In this document: positions 55,406 to 64,000 of the stretch, in pieces
Layout: the number at the start of each line of letters is the position of its first letter
How positions within the stretch are numbered: position 1 is the stretch's first letter
Assembly (NCBI GenBank): GCA_003500135.1
Contig: DNTA01000310.1
Location: 10,087-74,086, forward strand
Source: Cytophagales bacterium
GTDB taxonomy: Bacteria > Bacteroidota > Bacteroidia > Cytophagales > Cyclobacteriaceae
Length of the DNA stretch: 64,000 nucleotides
Direction: 5' to 3'
Translations under genes and position numbers: made by a program
Notes under the pieces: generated by a model
Databases searched by the model: none
What the model was told of the DNA's origin: nothing
Seen by the model: the letters and a program-made list of their open reading frames with translations, nothing else

Positions 55406-56791
55406 ATGAGACCGTTTATCCTAAACTACTCTTGTTGCCTGTTGGCATTTTTATTTCTAAGTTTATCAATATCTGTTTATTCGCAACCATCCTCATTTCC
55501 GGTAAGTGACTGGATGCAGTATGTTGATCCTGAAGATGCGGGTTTTGATACTGACAAACTAAATGCGGTTAAAGATAAGTTCATCGAAAATGGTGGCTCT
55601 TCCCTGATGGTCATTCGAGAGGGGTATGTAGTGAGTTATATCGGTCCCGTTGACCGATGCTACCGGCAAACTTCTGTGCGCAAAAGCTACCTCAATGCCT
55701 TGTATGGTATATTCGTCGACCGTGGTGATATCGACCTCAATGCATCGCTGGCATCATTAAATATCGACGATACACCACCTCTAAATGATAATGAAAAACG
55801 GGCTACAGTATTACAATTATTACAAAGCCGTTCGGGCATATATCATACGGCAGCATACTCACCGGAGTGGATGGAGAAGCAATTGCCCGAAAGAGGCAGT
55901 CATGCCCCGGGCACCTATTGGTTTTACAACAACTGGGATTTTAACGCCTTGGCCACGATTTTTAAACAGCAAACACATAGGGATATGTTTGAAGCGTTTC
56001 AGGAATATATAGCACAACCCACAGGTATGCAGGATTATGACCTTCAAAAAACCAAATATTTGTTCGAGGACGAATTATCTCAACATCCGGCCTACATCTT
56101 CCGCATGTCACCACGCGATATGGCCCGTTTTGGTTTGCTATATCTGAATAATGGCGCTTGGGAGGGTGAGCAGATCATACACGAATCGTGGATTGAAATA
56201 AGCTGGAAGCGGCATTCGGTAAATGGCACAAATGAAGCCGGCGTGCATTGGGATGATTATGGTTTGTTATGGTGGATTTCCAATACTATCACCAAAGAGC
56301 CAGTGTACTATGCTTCCGGCTCCGGCCTTCAGCGTATCAGCATATTTCCCGAGTCGGATATGGTGATGGTTCATGTGGTTGACAACTACCAAATGAAATC
56401 GGTCAATGAAGATCAGGTGGATGAACTCACAAAAATGCTATTAGATGCTAAAACCGGAAAAGTTAAGAAAGGTGCAAAACTACAGGAACTCACCATTCCG
56501 GAAGATACCCTGGAGATAGTGACCGTTGATGAAGGTATTTTAAAGAAATTTGTGGGCGAATACCAAAATCCGATGTTGGGCACATTCAAGATTTACCTTG
56601 AAGAAGACCATTTGCTTATGCAGGCCGGTATTGGCGATTTCGTGTTGAAACCTTTTGGGGAAAATGAGTTCTTCAATAAGGATATCAGAATTCCGATGTA
56701 TTTTATACAAGATAGTGTAAGAAATGATCGATTTTTTATAGCTAAAATTAGTGAAAAAGGGATTATCCAACAATTTATATTCTACTATTAG
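55406..56791 (+). CDS. Secreted serine hydrolase of the beta-lactamase / penicillin-binding family
   Basis: 461 residues with a signal peptide (to about VYSQ). The S90-V-R-K93 motif fits the SxxK active site, Y174-N-N fits the YxN motif, and GSGLQ near 310 fits the third (KTG-like) motif. These place it in the class-C-type beta-lactamase-fold family (PF00144). A C-terminal lipocalin-like extension of about 90 residues (GEYQNPMLGTFKIYLEEDHL) is common in these proteins. Likely roles are esterase or peptidase activity rather than antibiotic resistance. It is flanked by a terminator and by gene-free DNA on the other side. Confidence 0.85.
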   Translation: MRPFILNYSCCLLAFLFLSLSISVYSQPSSFPVSDWMQYVDPEDAGFDTDKLNAVKDKFIENGGSSLMVIREGYVVSYIGPVDRCYRQTSVRKSYLNALYGIFVDRGDIDLNASLASLNIDDTPPLNDNEKRATVLQLLQSRSGIYHTAAYSPEWMEKQLPERGSHAPGTYWFYNNWDFNALATIFKQQTHRDMFEAFQEYIAQPTGMQDYDLQKTKYLFEDELSQHPAYIFRMSPRDMARFGLLYLNNGAWEGEQIIHESWIEISWKRHSVNGTNEAGVHWDDYGLLWWISNTITKEPVYYASGSGLQRISIFPESDMVMVHVVDNYQMKSVNEDQVDELTKMLLDAKTGKVKKGAKLQELTIPEDTLEIVTVDEGILKKFVGEYQNPMLGTFKIYLEEDHLLMQAGIGDFVLKPFGENEFFNKDIRIPMYFIQDSVRNDRFFIAKISEKGIIQQFIFYY

Positions 56792-56902
56792 TAAAAAGTA
56801 AGATTAAACTCTGAACTCTTGGTACTTAAGATTTTACTACTGATTTATATACTTTTGATCTTAGATTCCTAATCCGTAAATTGATATCTAAAGACTGAAG
56901 TC

Positions 56903-57613
56903 ATGAAAATTGCCTGCCTCGGCGATATACACGGTACAGACCGGTGGAAAGAAGTGAGATCTTTGGAATGGGATTATTGCGTTTTCATCGGCGATTATGT
57001 GGATTCAACAACGATAGCCACAGACAGGATTTTGGACAACCTGAAAGGGATCATTGCATTTAAGCGAAGTAAACCTGAAAAAGTGATCTTATTGTGGGGC
57101 AATCATGATATTCAATACCGGTTCTATCCTCAATACCTGTGTTCCGGTTTTCGGCCGGAAATGTTGGAGCCATACCAAAAACTATTCGTTCAATTCCATG
57201 ATCTTTTTCAGGTCGCATGGTATTGCGATGACTATTTATTCACTCATGCAGGACTGAGCGAAAAATGGGCTGAAAGGCAACTGATTGATAAAAGTGCTGA
57301 TGGCATAACATGGGCGGAGTGGTTAAACCGCAACTTTGAAAATGAAAAGTTGAGAGATGCTATTGCAGAAGTGGGCCATGCCCGTGGGGGAGTAGCGGAG
57401 CATGGCGGTCCACTTTGGTGCGATTTCGGTCGTGAACTTATGCAAGCGCCATATCCCGGCATAAATCAGGTTCTCGGTCACTCGGCTACTACTTTTTTGA
57501 TTATCCAAAAGCCGGTAAATAGCCTGTTGATCAACGTCGACTATCTGGCCTATTCCAATGAAGAAATATTCATTTTAGATACAGGTAAAAACTATGAAGC
57601 TGCTTCTTTTTAG
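56903..57613 (+). CDS. Calcineurin-like metallophosphoesterase (PPP type)
   Basis: 236 residues, no signal peptide. It has the motifs GDIHG (7-11), GDYVD (30-34), GNHD (66-69) and HAG near 117, the metal-binding set of the serine/threonine phosphatase (PPP) branch. The likely activity is phosphomonoesterase or phosphodiesterase using two metal ions; the substrate is unknown. It overlaps the following metallophosphoesterase gene by 20 bases in another frame, so the two are probably co-translated. Confidence 0.85.
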   Translation: MKIACLGDIHGTDRWKEVRSLEWDYCVFIGDYVDSTTIATDRILDNLKGIIAFKRSKPEKVILLWGNHDIQYRFYPQYLCSGFRPEMLEPYQKLFVQFHDLFQVAWYCDDYLFTHAGLSEKWAERQLIDKSADGITWAEWLNRNFENEKLRDAIAEVGHARGGVAEHGGPLWCDFGRELMQAPYPGINQVLGHSATTFLIIQKPVNSLLINVDYLAYSNEEIFILDTGKNYEAASF

Positions 57614-58193
57614 TGATGTACATGTCAACAAAACCCATTGCCGGCATTTGGTGGAAATGTCAAAAGAGGTTGATTTGGTAATCGGCGCCGGTGATTTCGG
57701 ATCTTTACGTATGGGAATAAAGAAAACGATTAAATGGTTAAGTGCCATTGATCGTCCTTCCATTTTGGCGCCCGGCAATGCCGAAAGTTTCAAAGAACTT
57801 CAGAAGGCTTGCGAAAACTGGCCCTCGGCGATAGTGTTACACGGAACAAAAACAGAAATATCAGGACAAACCTTTTTCGGTATTGGAGGCGGTATCCCGG
57901 TTACACCCTTCGGCCCCTGGAGTTATGATTTTACCGAAGAAGAAGGCAGGGACCTGTTAAAAAAATGTCCGGAAAAAGCTGTTCTAATAAGTCATTCACC
58001 CCCGTATGGTGGTTTGGATGTTTCAAGTCGTGGGCAGCATCTGGGTAGTTATGCTGTACTGGAAACTATACAATCCAGGAATCCAAAACTTGTAGTATGC
58101 GGGCATATCCATGAATCTTCAGGGCGAGAAATAGAATTTGAAGGTACTACTTTGGTGAATGCGGGGCCACGGGGGGTGATCTATAGTTTGTAG
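57594..58193 (+). CDS. Calcineurin-like metallophosphoesterase (YfcE/MPE type)
   Basis: 199 residues, no signal peptide. It has the motifs SDVH (7-10), GAGDFG, APGNAE, SHSPP and CGHIHE. The Asn in PGNAE replaces the more usual GNHD/GNCD ending. This is the small MPE branch, distinct from the PPP-type neighbour whose 3' end it overlaps by 20 bases (57594-57613). Two different phosphoesterases in one transcript suggest a shared pathway, but none can be named. It converges with the DUF5916 gene. Confidence 0.85.
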   Translation: MKLLLFSDVHVNKTHCRHLVEMSKEVDLVIGAGDFGSLRMGIKKTIKWLSAIDRPSILAPGNAESFKELQKACENWPSAIVLHGTKTEISGQTFFGIGGGIPVTPFGPWSYDFTEEEGRDLLKKCPEKAVLISHSPPYGGLDVSSRGQHLGSYAVLETIQSRNPKLVVCGHIHESSGREIEFEGTTLVNAGPRGVIYSL

Positions 58194-58231
58194 AAGTTGT
58201 ACAATACCTTATTTTATATTTTCATAAGTAT

Positions 58232-60436
58232 TTAAACATTGAACCAGTAGGTAATTTTAAGAAATATAGCTCTGTTTTTTACTTCCCACTGTGTGGGGGC
58301 ATAGTTGTCGGTGTATACCAGGAAAAGATCTGACACCGGCTTAAAGCGCCATTGGAACCTTGAGTTGATATTAAGGTTATCCGCCTGGCTATTGTATTGA
58401 ACGAAAGTATTCCAGAAAATCTGGTCGGTAAAAGAAAGGTCAAGCCTTGGCCCAATTAAATACAAATCGGCATCATTATAAGGTTCCGGAAACAACAAAC
58501 GGTTCATTTCAAATTCCACTGAAATATTGGCATAAGGCTGAAGCCGGTATTGCATGGCGCCATAAAAATAATGTCGCGTACCATTGTAAAAGCCGCCGGT
58601 CCACACTGATGCCCGGTAGGTGAAATATTTCCTTTGGTCGGACCGATAGCTAATCCCTCCCCGATAGTATGTATAATCAGTTCCCGCAGGTAACACTTCT
58701 CCATCCGTCCCCGAAGGGTCAAAATCATTTCGAAGAAATACATAGGTGCGCTGACTGGCAATGGAGAATCGTGAGGAGTTTTTGAATTCAATATCGTAAG
58801 CAAGACGCGAGCTGCCATCGAGCATTTTGAGATCCATGTCAAAGTACCAGTCATTTCTTAGCTCAAAAGAATGTACGTTAACCTTTCCTTTTTTAGGGAA
58901 GATACGGTACTCAATCTCCGGTTGCAGGCGATAATAGTCAGACCGGGGTACAAAACCCACTTCAGCATTGTAGTTCGCACCTACATATTCATGGTTGTAG
59001 TCTATCCTTAGTTTCCTGGTATTATAACGAAGCCAAACCGCATGTGCGAAATCATCGTTTTCAACCTCCGGTGTGAATGATTTATGTAAGAATGCTTTTC
59101 CCATCCATTTGTTATTGGCGGACCTGAGGTTGTAATCGAAACCCAGCACCCGGTTGTAATTTTGCACTTTTCCCGTGGTATCCGATTCAAGCTGGTTTAC
59201 AAAGTCGTTGCGATTGACAAAGATCATACCCATTGTAGATCGTCTGAAAACATTGCGTTCCAAAGCAAAAACGCCGTAGTTTCGTGAAGGGACGCCTATG
59301 CGACTATCATTTTCGGTTTGAATATCCATTGCGCCAATTCGCCATTTCGAATTGATACTTCCGCTAAGCCTGGCGCCTGCAATGATCCTGTTTTCCACAA
59401 GGTTATCACTGGTGTCACGTGCCAGTCCAACGCGTCGTGAAAAGAAGGGGCGGATCTGGCTAAAGCCGAAGTTGGCAAACAAGTCGCTGTTTTCAAGAAA
59501 AAACTGTCTTCTCTCTGGAAAAAAGAGTTCAAATCGCTGTAGATTGGTTTGTTGTTCATCTACCTCTACCTGACTAAAATCCGGGTAAACGGTCAGGTCA
59601 AGATTGAGCGAACTGGTTATTGCAATTTTAGCATCACCACCTACGCGAATGGTGGTTTCTGAGGGCGTTCCGGCTTCCTGGTTTTTGCTTTCTCCTATCG
59701 CTGCGTAGGGGATAAGTGATATATTAGAACCTGTACTTTGCTTGGGCTTGTCCCATTTCATATTACCAGAAAATGCCAGCGCGCTGGTTCGAAAGTTGAT
59801 TGGCACCGGCACCCACGTGCTGATTTCATTATTGCTCATGTCTCGTCGTGAGAAGTTGATCTTCCAATATTCCTCTCCGGCATTAAAACGCAAAGTCTTG
59901 AATGGTATAGCCATTTCGGCTGTCCAGTAATGCTCATTTCTTTGGGTTTCACAGTACCATTTATTGTCCCACACATCCCGTGTCCATTGCCCACCGAATA
60001 AATTGCCTTCCCACTGCACATTATAAGGACTTACTGCAAATGCAAGCCCGTTGATCTCATCATTGAGAGGGTTGAAAAATACGGCCACATGGTCGTTATC
60101 ATCCCGGTCATAATCGCGACGCAGTGAAGTTACCACATATTTACCGGTACTGTTTTCGGCATAAATACCAATGTAAATATTGTGTTCATCGTATGTGGTT
60201 TTGATTTTCGTACTTTCCGTTGCCGGTTCACCTTCGTCCGGGAAATTCTGTACGAAACCTGATGCTTCATCTGCCTCCTGCCAGGTCCGCTCATCTAAAA
60301 ATCCATCCAACACAATTTCATCAATTGCCTCTTTGATATTTAGTTTAAACTGATCGTTATTATGAGCTTGTAATGAGAGAGTTATAGCTAAGTAAAAAAA
60401 TAAAAAATGTCCAATAAATTTTGCCAACTTCATCAA
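58232..60436 (-). CDS. DUF5916 outer-membrane protein with N-terminal CBM9-like domain
   Basis: 734 residues with a signal peptide (to about LQAHN). A CBM9-like sandwich (about 30-225; EIVLDGFLDERTWQEAD, IKTTYDEHNIYIGIYAEN) precedes the DUF5916 region (about 235-734). The motifs YPDFSQVEVDEQQTNLQRFELFFPERRQFFLENSDLF mark the start of a long barrel-like domain with many alternating aromatic strands. Such proteins are common in Bacteroidota and often sit near peptidases or amidohydrolases; function is not established. The ending (ITYWFNV) is typical of a terminal barrel strand. Confidence 0.88.
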   Translation of the reverse strand: MMKLAKFIGHFLFFYLAITLSLQAHNNDQFKLNIKEAIDEIVLDGFLDERTWQEADEASGFVQNFPDEGEPATESTKIKTTYDEHNIYIGIYAENSTGKYVVTSLRRDYDRDDNDHVAVFFNPLNDEINGLAFAVSPYNVQWEGNLFGGQWTRDVWDNKWYCETQRNEHYWTAEMAIPFKTLRFNAGEEYWKINFSRRDMSNNEISTWVPVPINFRTSALAFSGNMKWDKPKQSTGSNISLIPYAAIGESKNQEAGTPSETTIRVGGDAKIAITSSLNLDLTVYPDFSQVEVDEQQTNLQRFELFFPERRQFFLENSDLFANFGFSQIRPFFSRRVGLARDTSDNLVENRIIAGARLSGSINSKWRIGAMDIQTENDSRIGVPSRNYGVFALERNVFRRSTMGMIFVNRNDFVNQLESDTTGKVQNYNRVLGFDYNLRSANNKWMGKAFLHKSFTPEVENDDFAHAVWLRYNTRKLRIDYNHEYVGANYNAEVGFVPRSDYYRLQPEIEYRIFPKKGKVNVHSFELRNDWYFDMDLKMLDGSSRLAYDIEFKNSSRFSIASQRTYVFLRNDFDPSGTDGEVLPAGTDYTYYRGGISYRSDQRKYFTYRASVWTGGFYNGTRHYFYGAMQYRLQPYANISVEFEMNRLLFPEPYNDADLYLIGPRLDLSFTDQIFWNTFVQYNSQADNLNINSRFQWRFKPVSDLFLVYTDNYAPTQWEVKNRAIFLKITYWFNV

Positions 60437-60649
60437 CCTTGAGTTTCCGATTTAAAATGTAAAAATAACATTTAAACGTTTTTGTAACAAATTGTGTTTA
60501 TGAATGTTGGGTGAAGAATGACAGATAATAATCTTTGTAAATTTAAATTTAGGACAACGCTAAAATCCTTGAAAAACATAGTTTTCAAGCCTATTGAATA
60601 GCGCCATAAAATGTATAACTTTAATCTCACACTAATCGAACCCCATATT

Positions 60650-61522
60650 ATGAAAACAAAGTACTCAATCTTCATTATTGCAATGGTTTTTATCGTGGCC
60701 TGTGGCCCGCAAAAGAAAAGTGATTCACAAGAATCAGAAAAGCAAGCTTCTGCTTCAGAAAAGATGGAGCCGGAGCTGACCAAAGTTTGGGAAACGGATA
60801 CCGTACTTACCACATGCGAATCGGTACTTTATTATCCCGAAGAAGATGTATTATACGTCAGCAATATCGCAGGCAAACCTACCGATCAGGATGGTGTTGG
60901 CTTCATATCCAAATTGAATACAGACGGCGATATTGAAAACCTGAAATGGGTAGAAGGTCTCGATGCACCAAAGGGAATGGGCATTTTGGATAATCAGTTA
61001 TATGTGACCAATATCAATGAGCTAATAGCCATCAATTTATCAGACGGCTCAATAGCGGAAAGATATGTGGTTGATGGCGCACAGTTTCTGAATGATGTGG
61101 CTATAGGTGAAGGCAAAGTGTTTTTTTCGGATATGAATACAGGAAAAATACACGTGTTGGAAAATGGCGAAATTACCACAGTAGCTGAAGGCCGGGATGG
61201 AGTGAACGGTTTGGCACATGACGGTAACAAACTTTATGCGCTGGATCAACAGGGCTTAAATCATTTTGGAATGGAAACTCCTGTTGTTTTGAACAGTGAA
61301 ATCACAGGTGGTGATGGCCTCATAATTGTAAATGACACTACCTACATTGCGTCCAGATGGAAGGGTCAGATCTTTTTGGCTTTGGGTGGTGAAACACATC
61401 TTTTGTTGGATACAAATGAATCTTCTCAAACAGCGGATATCGGTTTTATCCCGGAGGAAAACCTGGTATTAGTGCCTACCTTCTTTAGCAATAAGGTGGA
61501 GGCCTACAAGCTGGAATACTAA
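60650..61522 (+). CDS. SMP-30/NHL-type beta-propeller lipoprotein
   Basis: 290 residues from the ATG at 60650, which gives a clean lipobox (FIVAC, Cys18); an in-frame ATG at 60611 would place 13 extra residues before the signal. Repeated blades such as LYYPEEDVLYVSNIAG, GILDNQLYVTNINELIAINL and GLAHDGNKLYALDQQG indicate an SMP-30/gluconolactonase-like six-bladed propeller. The acidic metal-site residues expected for a true lactonase cannot be verified by eye. It probably lies at the periplasmic side of a membrane. Confidence 0.82.
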   Translation: MKTKYSIFIIAMVFIVACGPQKKSDSQESEKQASASEKMEPELTKVWETDTVLTTCESVLYYPEEDVLYVSNIAGKPTDQDGVGFISKLNTDGDIENLKWVEGLDAPKGMGILDNQLYVTNINELIAINLSDGSIAERYVVDGAQFLNDVAIGEGKVFFSDMNTGKIHVLENGEITTVAEGRDGVNGLAHDGNKLYALDQQGLNHFGMETPVVLNSEITGGDGLIIVNDTTYIASRWKGQIFLALGGETHLLLDTNESSQTADIGFIPEENLVLVPTFFSNKVEAYKLEY

Positions 61523-61540
61523 ATCATTATTGCCTATTAA

Positions 61541-61579
61541 GGTCCTTTCAATTGGTTTTTTTAATCATTTGAAAGGGCC
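61541..61579. repeat. Inverted repeat downstream of the beta-propeller gene
   Basis: GGTCCTTTCAA (61541-61551) and TTGAAAGGGCC (61569-61579) pair at 10 of 11 positions (the exception a T opposite G), with a T-rich loop. The 3' side lacks a T run, so it may end transcription poorly or stabilise the mRNA. It separates the propeller gene from the protease gene at 61661. Confidence 0.55.
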
Positions 61580-61660
61580 TCCTGCCAACTCTTATTTCAG
61601 CGCAGCGAAAATTATTTATTTACTTTCTATATATTCGGCTTTTCAATTCAAGCGTTAGAA

Positions 61661-64000
61661 ATGAGAACATTACTTACAACGGCACTACTTATCACGTTAT
61701 TTTTATCAACTGCAATAGCCTCAGAAAATAATTTGCAATGGCTCAGGCATTCTGCAATTTCACCGGATGGCCAATTTGTGGCTTTTACTTATCACGGCGA
61801 TATTTGGAAAGTGCCGGTAGATGGAGGGAAAGCCGTTCGAATGACGGTACATGCCGCCTATGATGCTGCTCCGGTATGGTCTAATGACGGTAAGCAAATT
61901 GCATTTTCTTATAATCGCTATGGGAATTTTGATGTTTTCATAATGAATGCTACCGGAGGCGAACTCAAGCGATTAACCTATCATTCGGGTGATGACTGGC
62001 CATCGGGTTTCACACAGAATGACCGCTCAGTGCTATTCTCGGCAGTGAGAACAGATGTATTGAAAAGCATGCTACATCCCGACTTTGGCGAATTGTATTC
62101 GGTTGATATTGATGGGGGCAGGCCGGAAATGATTTTTTCAATACCTGTTAAGAATGCAAGGCAAAATAAAAATGGTGATATTCTGTTCGAAGAAATAAAA
62201 GGATATGAAGATCAGTGGCGTAAACATCATACTTCTTCGGTAACCCGCGATATCTGGCTTTGGAAAGCTTCGGATAGTACTTTTCATAAATTATCAACAT
62301 TTGAAGGAGAAAACCGGAACCCGGTATTCACATCCGAAAACGGCTACTACTATCTTTCTGAAGCAGATGGTAATTTCGATGTTTACCGGTCAAATCTTTC
62401 GGATAATGAAAATATGGTTCAAATCACTGATTTCAGCCCTCATCCTGTTCGGTATTTATCAGTAGCCGATAATGGTACACTTGCTTTTAGTTATAATGGC
62501 GCCATCTATGTGAAAAAACCAAATGAAGAAGCAAAAGAACTGGTTATCGACCTTTCCGGCGATCAAAACATACTTCCCAGAGAACCCCTGATGGTGAATA
62601 GTGACATCTCAGAAATGGTGGTGTCGCCAAATGGTAAAGAAATCGTATTTATTTATCGTGGTGAAGTATTTGCCAGTACCATTGAAGGTACCCTTACACG
62701 ACAGTTGACGCAAACGCCGGAACAGGAGCGTACGCTTGACATTAGTCCGGATGGAAAAAAAATAGTATACGCCGGTGAGCGGGACAATAGCTGGAACCTG
62801 TATACCATGGAATTGGGCAAAGATGATCAGTTTTTTGTAAATGCGATTGATCTAAAAGAAAAAATACTATTGCAAACGGATAAAGAAACCTTTCAACCAA
62901 AGTTTTCTCCGGATGGCAAAGAAGTCGCCTTTCTCGAAGAGCGCATCATTTTGAAAAAAATCAATGCAGAAAGCGGCACTGTAACTCAAATTCACGACGG
63001 CCAGCAAAATTTCTCATATGCCGATGGTGATCAGCATTTCGAGTGGAGTCCGGATGGCAAATGGTTTTCAATCACCTTTTATCCAACCGCACATTGGGTC
63101 AGTGAAATGGGTATTATCAAATCAGATGGTAGTGGCGAGATCATCAACCTGACAAAAAGTGGTTTCTATGATGAATCGCCACAATGGTCGCCAGATGGCC
63201 AAATGATTTACTGGATGTCCGACCGCCATGGTGCGCATAGCGTAGCCAAGACAGGTAGTTTTGAATTGGATGTGTATGGGCTGTTTTTAACACAAAAAGC
63301 CCTGGATGAATTTAAAATGGACAAAGCAGAAGCAGCGCTTATGGAAAAAAAGGAAGATGAAGAAAAAGACGATGATAAAGAAAAAGACGAGGATAAAGAA
63401 GATGAGGTAGTGCTGATCGATCCCATTGAAATGGAGTTTGAAGGTTTGAGAGACAGAAAGGAAAGACTGACCTTATTTTCCTCTTATATTTCAGATGTCA
63501 AGCTCGATAAAAAATCGGAAAACCTGTACATATTAGGCCGAACAGATAAAAAATACACTCTGTGGAAAATTGATCTGAGAACCAAAGAAACCAAATCATT
63601 GGCATCATTTGATAAAAGTGGTTCCCTACAATTTGACAATGATTACAGCCATTTATTTGTTTTGAGTGATGGAAAAATAAGCAGCATCGATGTAAAGAGT
63701 GAAGAGTCAGAAAGTGTTTCTGTTAATGGTGAAATGGTATTGGATTACAGCGCTGAACGGCAATATCTGATGGATCATGTAGCGCGACAGGTGAAGAAGA
63801 AATTCCTTGATCCTGAGCTCCATGGTGCGGACTGGGATTCACTGGTATTGAATTACCGGCGTTTTGTCGCCGATTTAAATAATGATTTCGACTTCCGGGA
63901 CGTATTGGGAGAGCTATTGGGAGAGCTCAACGCTTCACATACCGGCGCGCGCTGGAGGGAAAAAGCATCTAAAGGGGATCAAACAGCATCGCTTGGCGCT
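61661..64000 (+). CDS. Tricorn-like S41-family protease, 5' part (runs off the window)
   Basis: 780 codons are visible without a stop. A signal peptide (to about AIAS) precedes repeated TolB/PD40-type propeller blades (for example HSAISPDGQFVAFTYHGDIW, KFSPDGKEVAFLEERIIL and QWSPDGQMIYWMSDRHGAHS). A Lys/Asp/Glu-rich stretch near residues 565-583 follows. The last ~75 visible residues (DFRDVLGELLGELNASHTGA) match the helical region before the PDZ and catalytic parts of tricorn-type S41 peptidases; the Ser active site would lie beyond the edge. It probably degrades peptides in the periplasm. Gene length in this family is about 1,050-1,100 codons. Confidence 0.88.
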   Translation, partial: MRTLLTTALLITLFLSTAIASENNLQWLRHSAISPDGQFVAFTYHGDIWKVPVDGGKAVRMTVHAAYDAAPVWSNDGKQIAFSYNRYGNFDVFIMNATGGELKRLTYHSGDDWPSGFTQNDRSVLFSAVRTDVLKSMLHPDFGELYSVDIDGGRPEMIFSIPVKNARQNKNGDILFEEIKGYEDQWRKHHTSSVTRDIWLWKASDSTFHKLSTFEGENRNPVFTSENGYYYLSEADGNFDVYRSNLSDNENMVQITDFSPHPVRYLSVADNGTLAFSYNGAIYVKKPNEEAKELVIDLSGDQNILPREPLMVNSDISEMVVSPNGKEIVFIYRGEVFASTIEGTLTRQLTQTPEQERTLDISPDGKKIVYAGERDNSWNLYTMELGKDDQFFVNAIDLKEKILLQTDKETFQPKFSPDGKEVAFLEERIILKKINAESGTVTQIHDGQQNFSYADGDQHFEWSPDGKWFSITFYPTAHWVSEMGIIKSDGSGEIINLTKSGFYDESPQWSPDGQMIYWMSDRHGAHSVAKTGSFELDVYGLFLTQKALDEFKMDKAEAALMEKKEDEEKDDDKEKDEDKEDEVVLIDPIEMEFEGLRDRKERLTLFSSYISDVKLDKKSENLYILGRTDKKYTLWKIDLRTKETKSLASFDKSGSLQFDNDYSHLFVLSDGKISSIDVKSEESESVSVNGEMVLDYSAERQYLMDHVARQVKKKFLDPELHGADWDSLVLNYRRFVADLNNDFDFRDVLGELLGELNASHTGARWREKASKGDQTASLGA

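Overview
The window reads as chromosomal DNA of a Bacteroidota bacterium, most likely a marine or soil Cytophagales-type organism. The evidence is a SusC/SusD pair, many lipoproteins with Bacteroidota-style signal peptides, a giant surface protein with a type IX secretion type-B C-terminal domain next to a PorP/SprF partner, and a 7TMR-DISM receptor. No rRNA, tRNA, CRISPR array or complete insertion sequence was recognised. Genus and species cannot be told from the sequence alone.

Left edge (1-3417): the tail of a membrane protein gene, a small charged protein that looks like the N-terminal half of translation factor IF-2 without its GTPase, and a divergently transcribed membrane receptor. 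The receptor has a 7TMR-DISM sensor fused to an IS1595-transposase-type zinc ribbon and HTH region, and is a candidate regulator of the neighbouring locus.

Polysaccharide utilisation locus (3418-24650, all + strand): SusC (broken by one in-frame TAA), SusD, a LamG-type surface glycan-binding lipoprotein, two GH144 endo-beta-1,2-glucanase-like lipoproteins, a GH172 (DUF2961) enzyme, a formylglycine-type sulfatase, two GH3 beta-glucosidases, a GH2 enzyme with a malectin-like tail and an alpha/beta hydrolase. Three ATGA overlaps (14708, 18851, 23673) tie neighbours together, and two strong intercistronic hairpins (9160-9189, 21139-21168) divide the transcript. The GH144/GH3 content points to beta-1,2-glucan. 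The sulfatase, GH172 and esterase suggest that the natural substrate is decorated.

Housekeeping block (24730-31930): an MpaB/DUF2236 haem-protein family member, a peroxiredoxin-like protein, a Glu/Leu/Phe/Val-type dehydrogenase, a small regulatory operon (membrane protein, winged-helix regulator, TPR-like protein) with two matching palindromes, and an SLC12-type cation-chloride cotransporter.

Accessory segment (31931-52722): a decayed inverted repeat of CCTTTG/CAAAGG motifs, then a near-identical 5' fragment of a GH3 gene, then an 18-kb gene for a 6,004-residue modular adhesin, its PorP/SprF partner, and the intact GH3 gene. The GH3 5' end and promoter therefore occur twice as ~260-bp direct repeats bracketing about 19.9 kb, which suggests that the adhesin cassette was inserted or the region duplicated. 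The adhesin contains six ~1.4-kb super-repeats, each made of about five Ig/PKD-like modules.

Right edge (54788-64000): a SnoaL-like protein, a serine beta-lactamase-fold hydrolase, two overlapping metallophosphoesterases, a DUF5916 outer-membrane protein with a CBM9-like domain, a beta-propeller lipoprotein, and the first 780 codons of a tricorn-like S41 protease running off the end.
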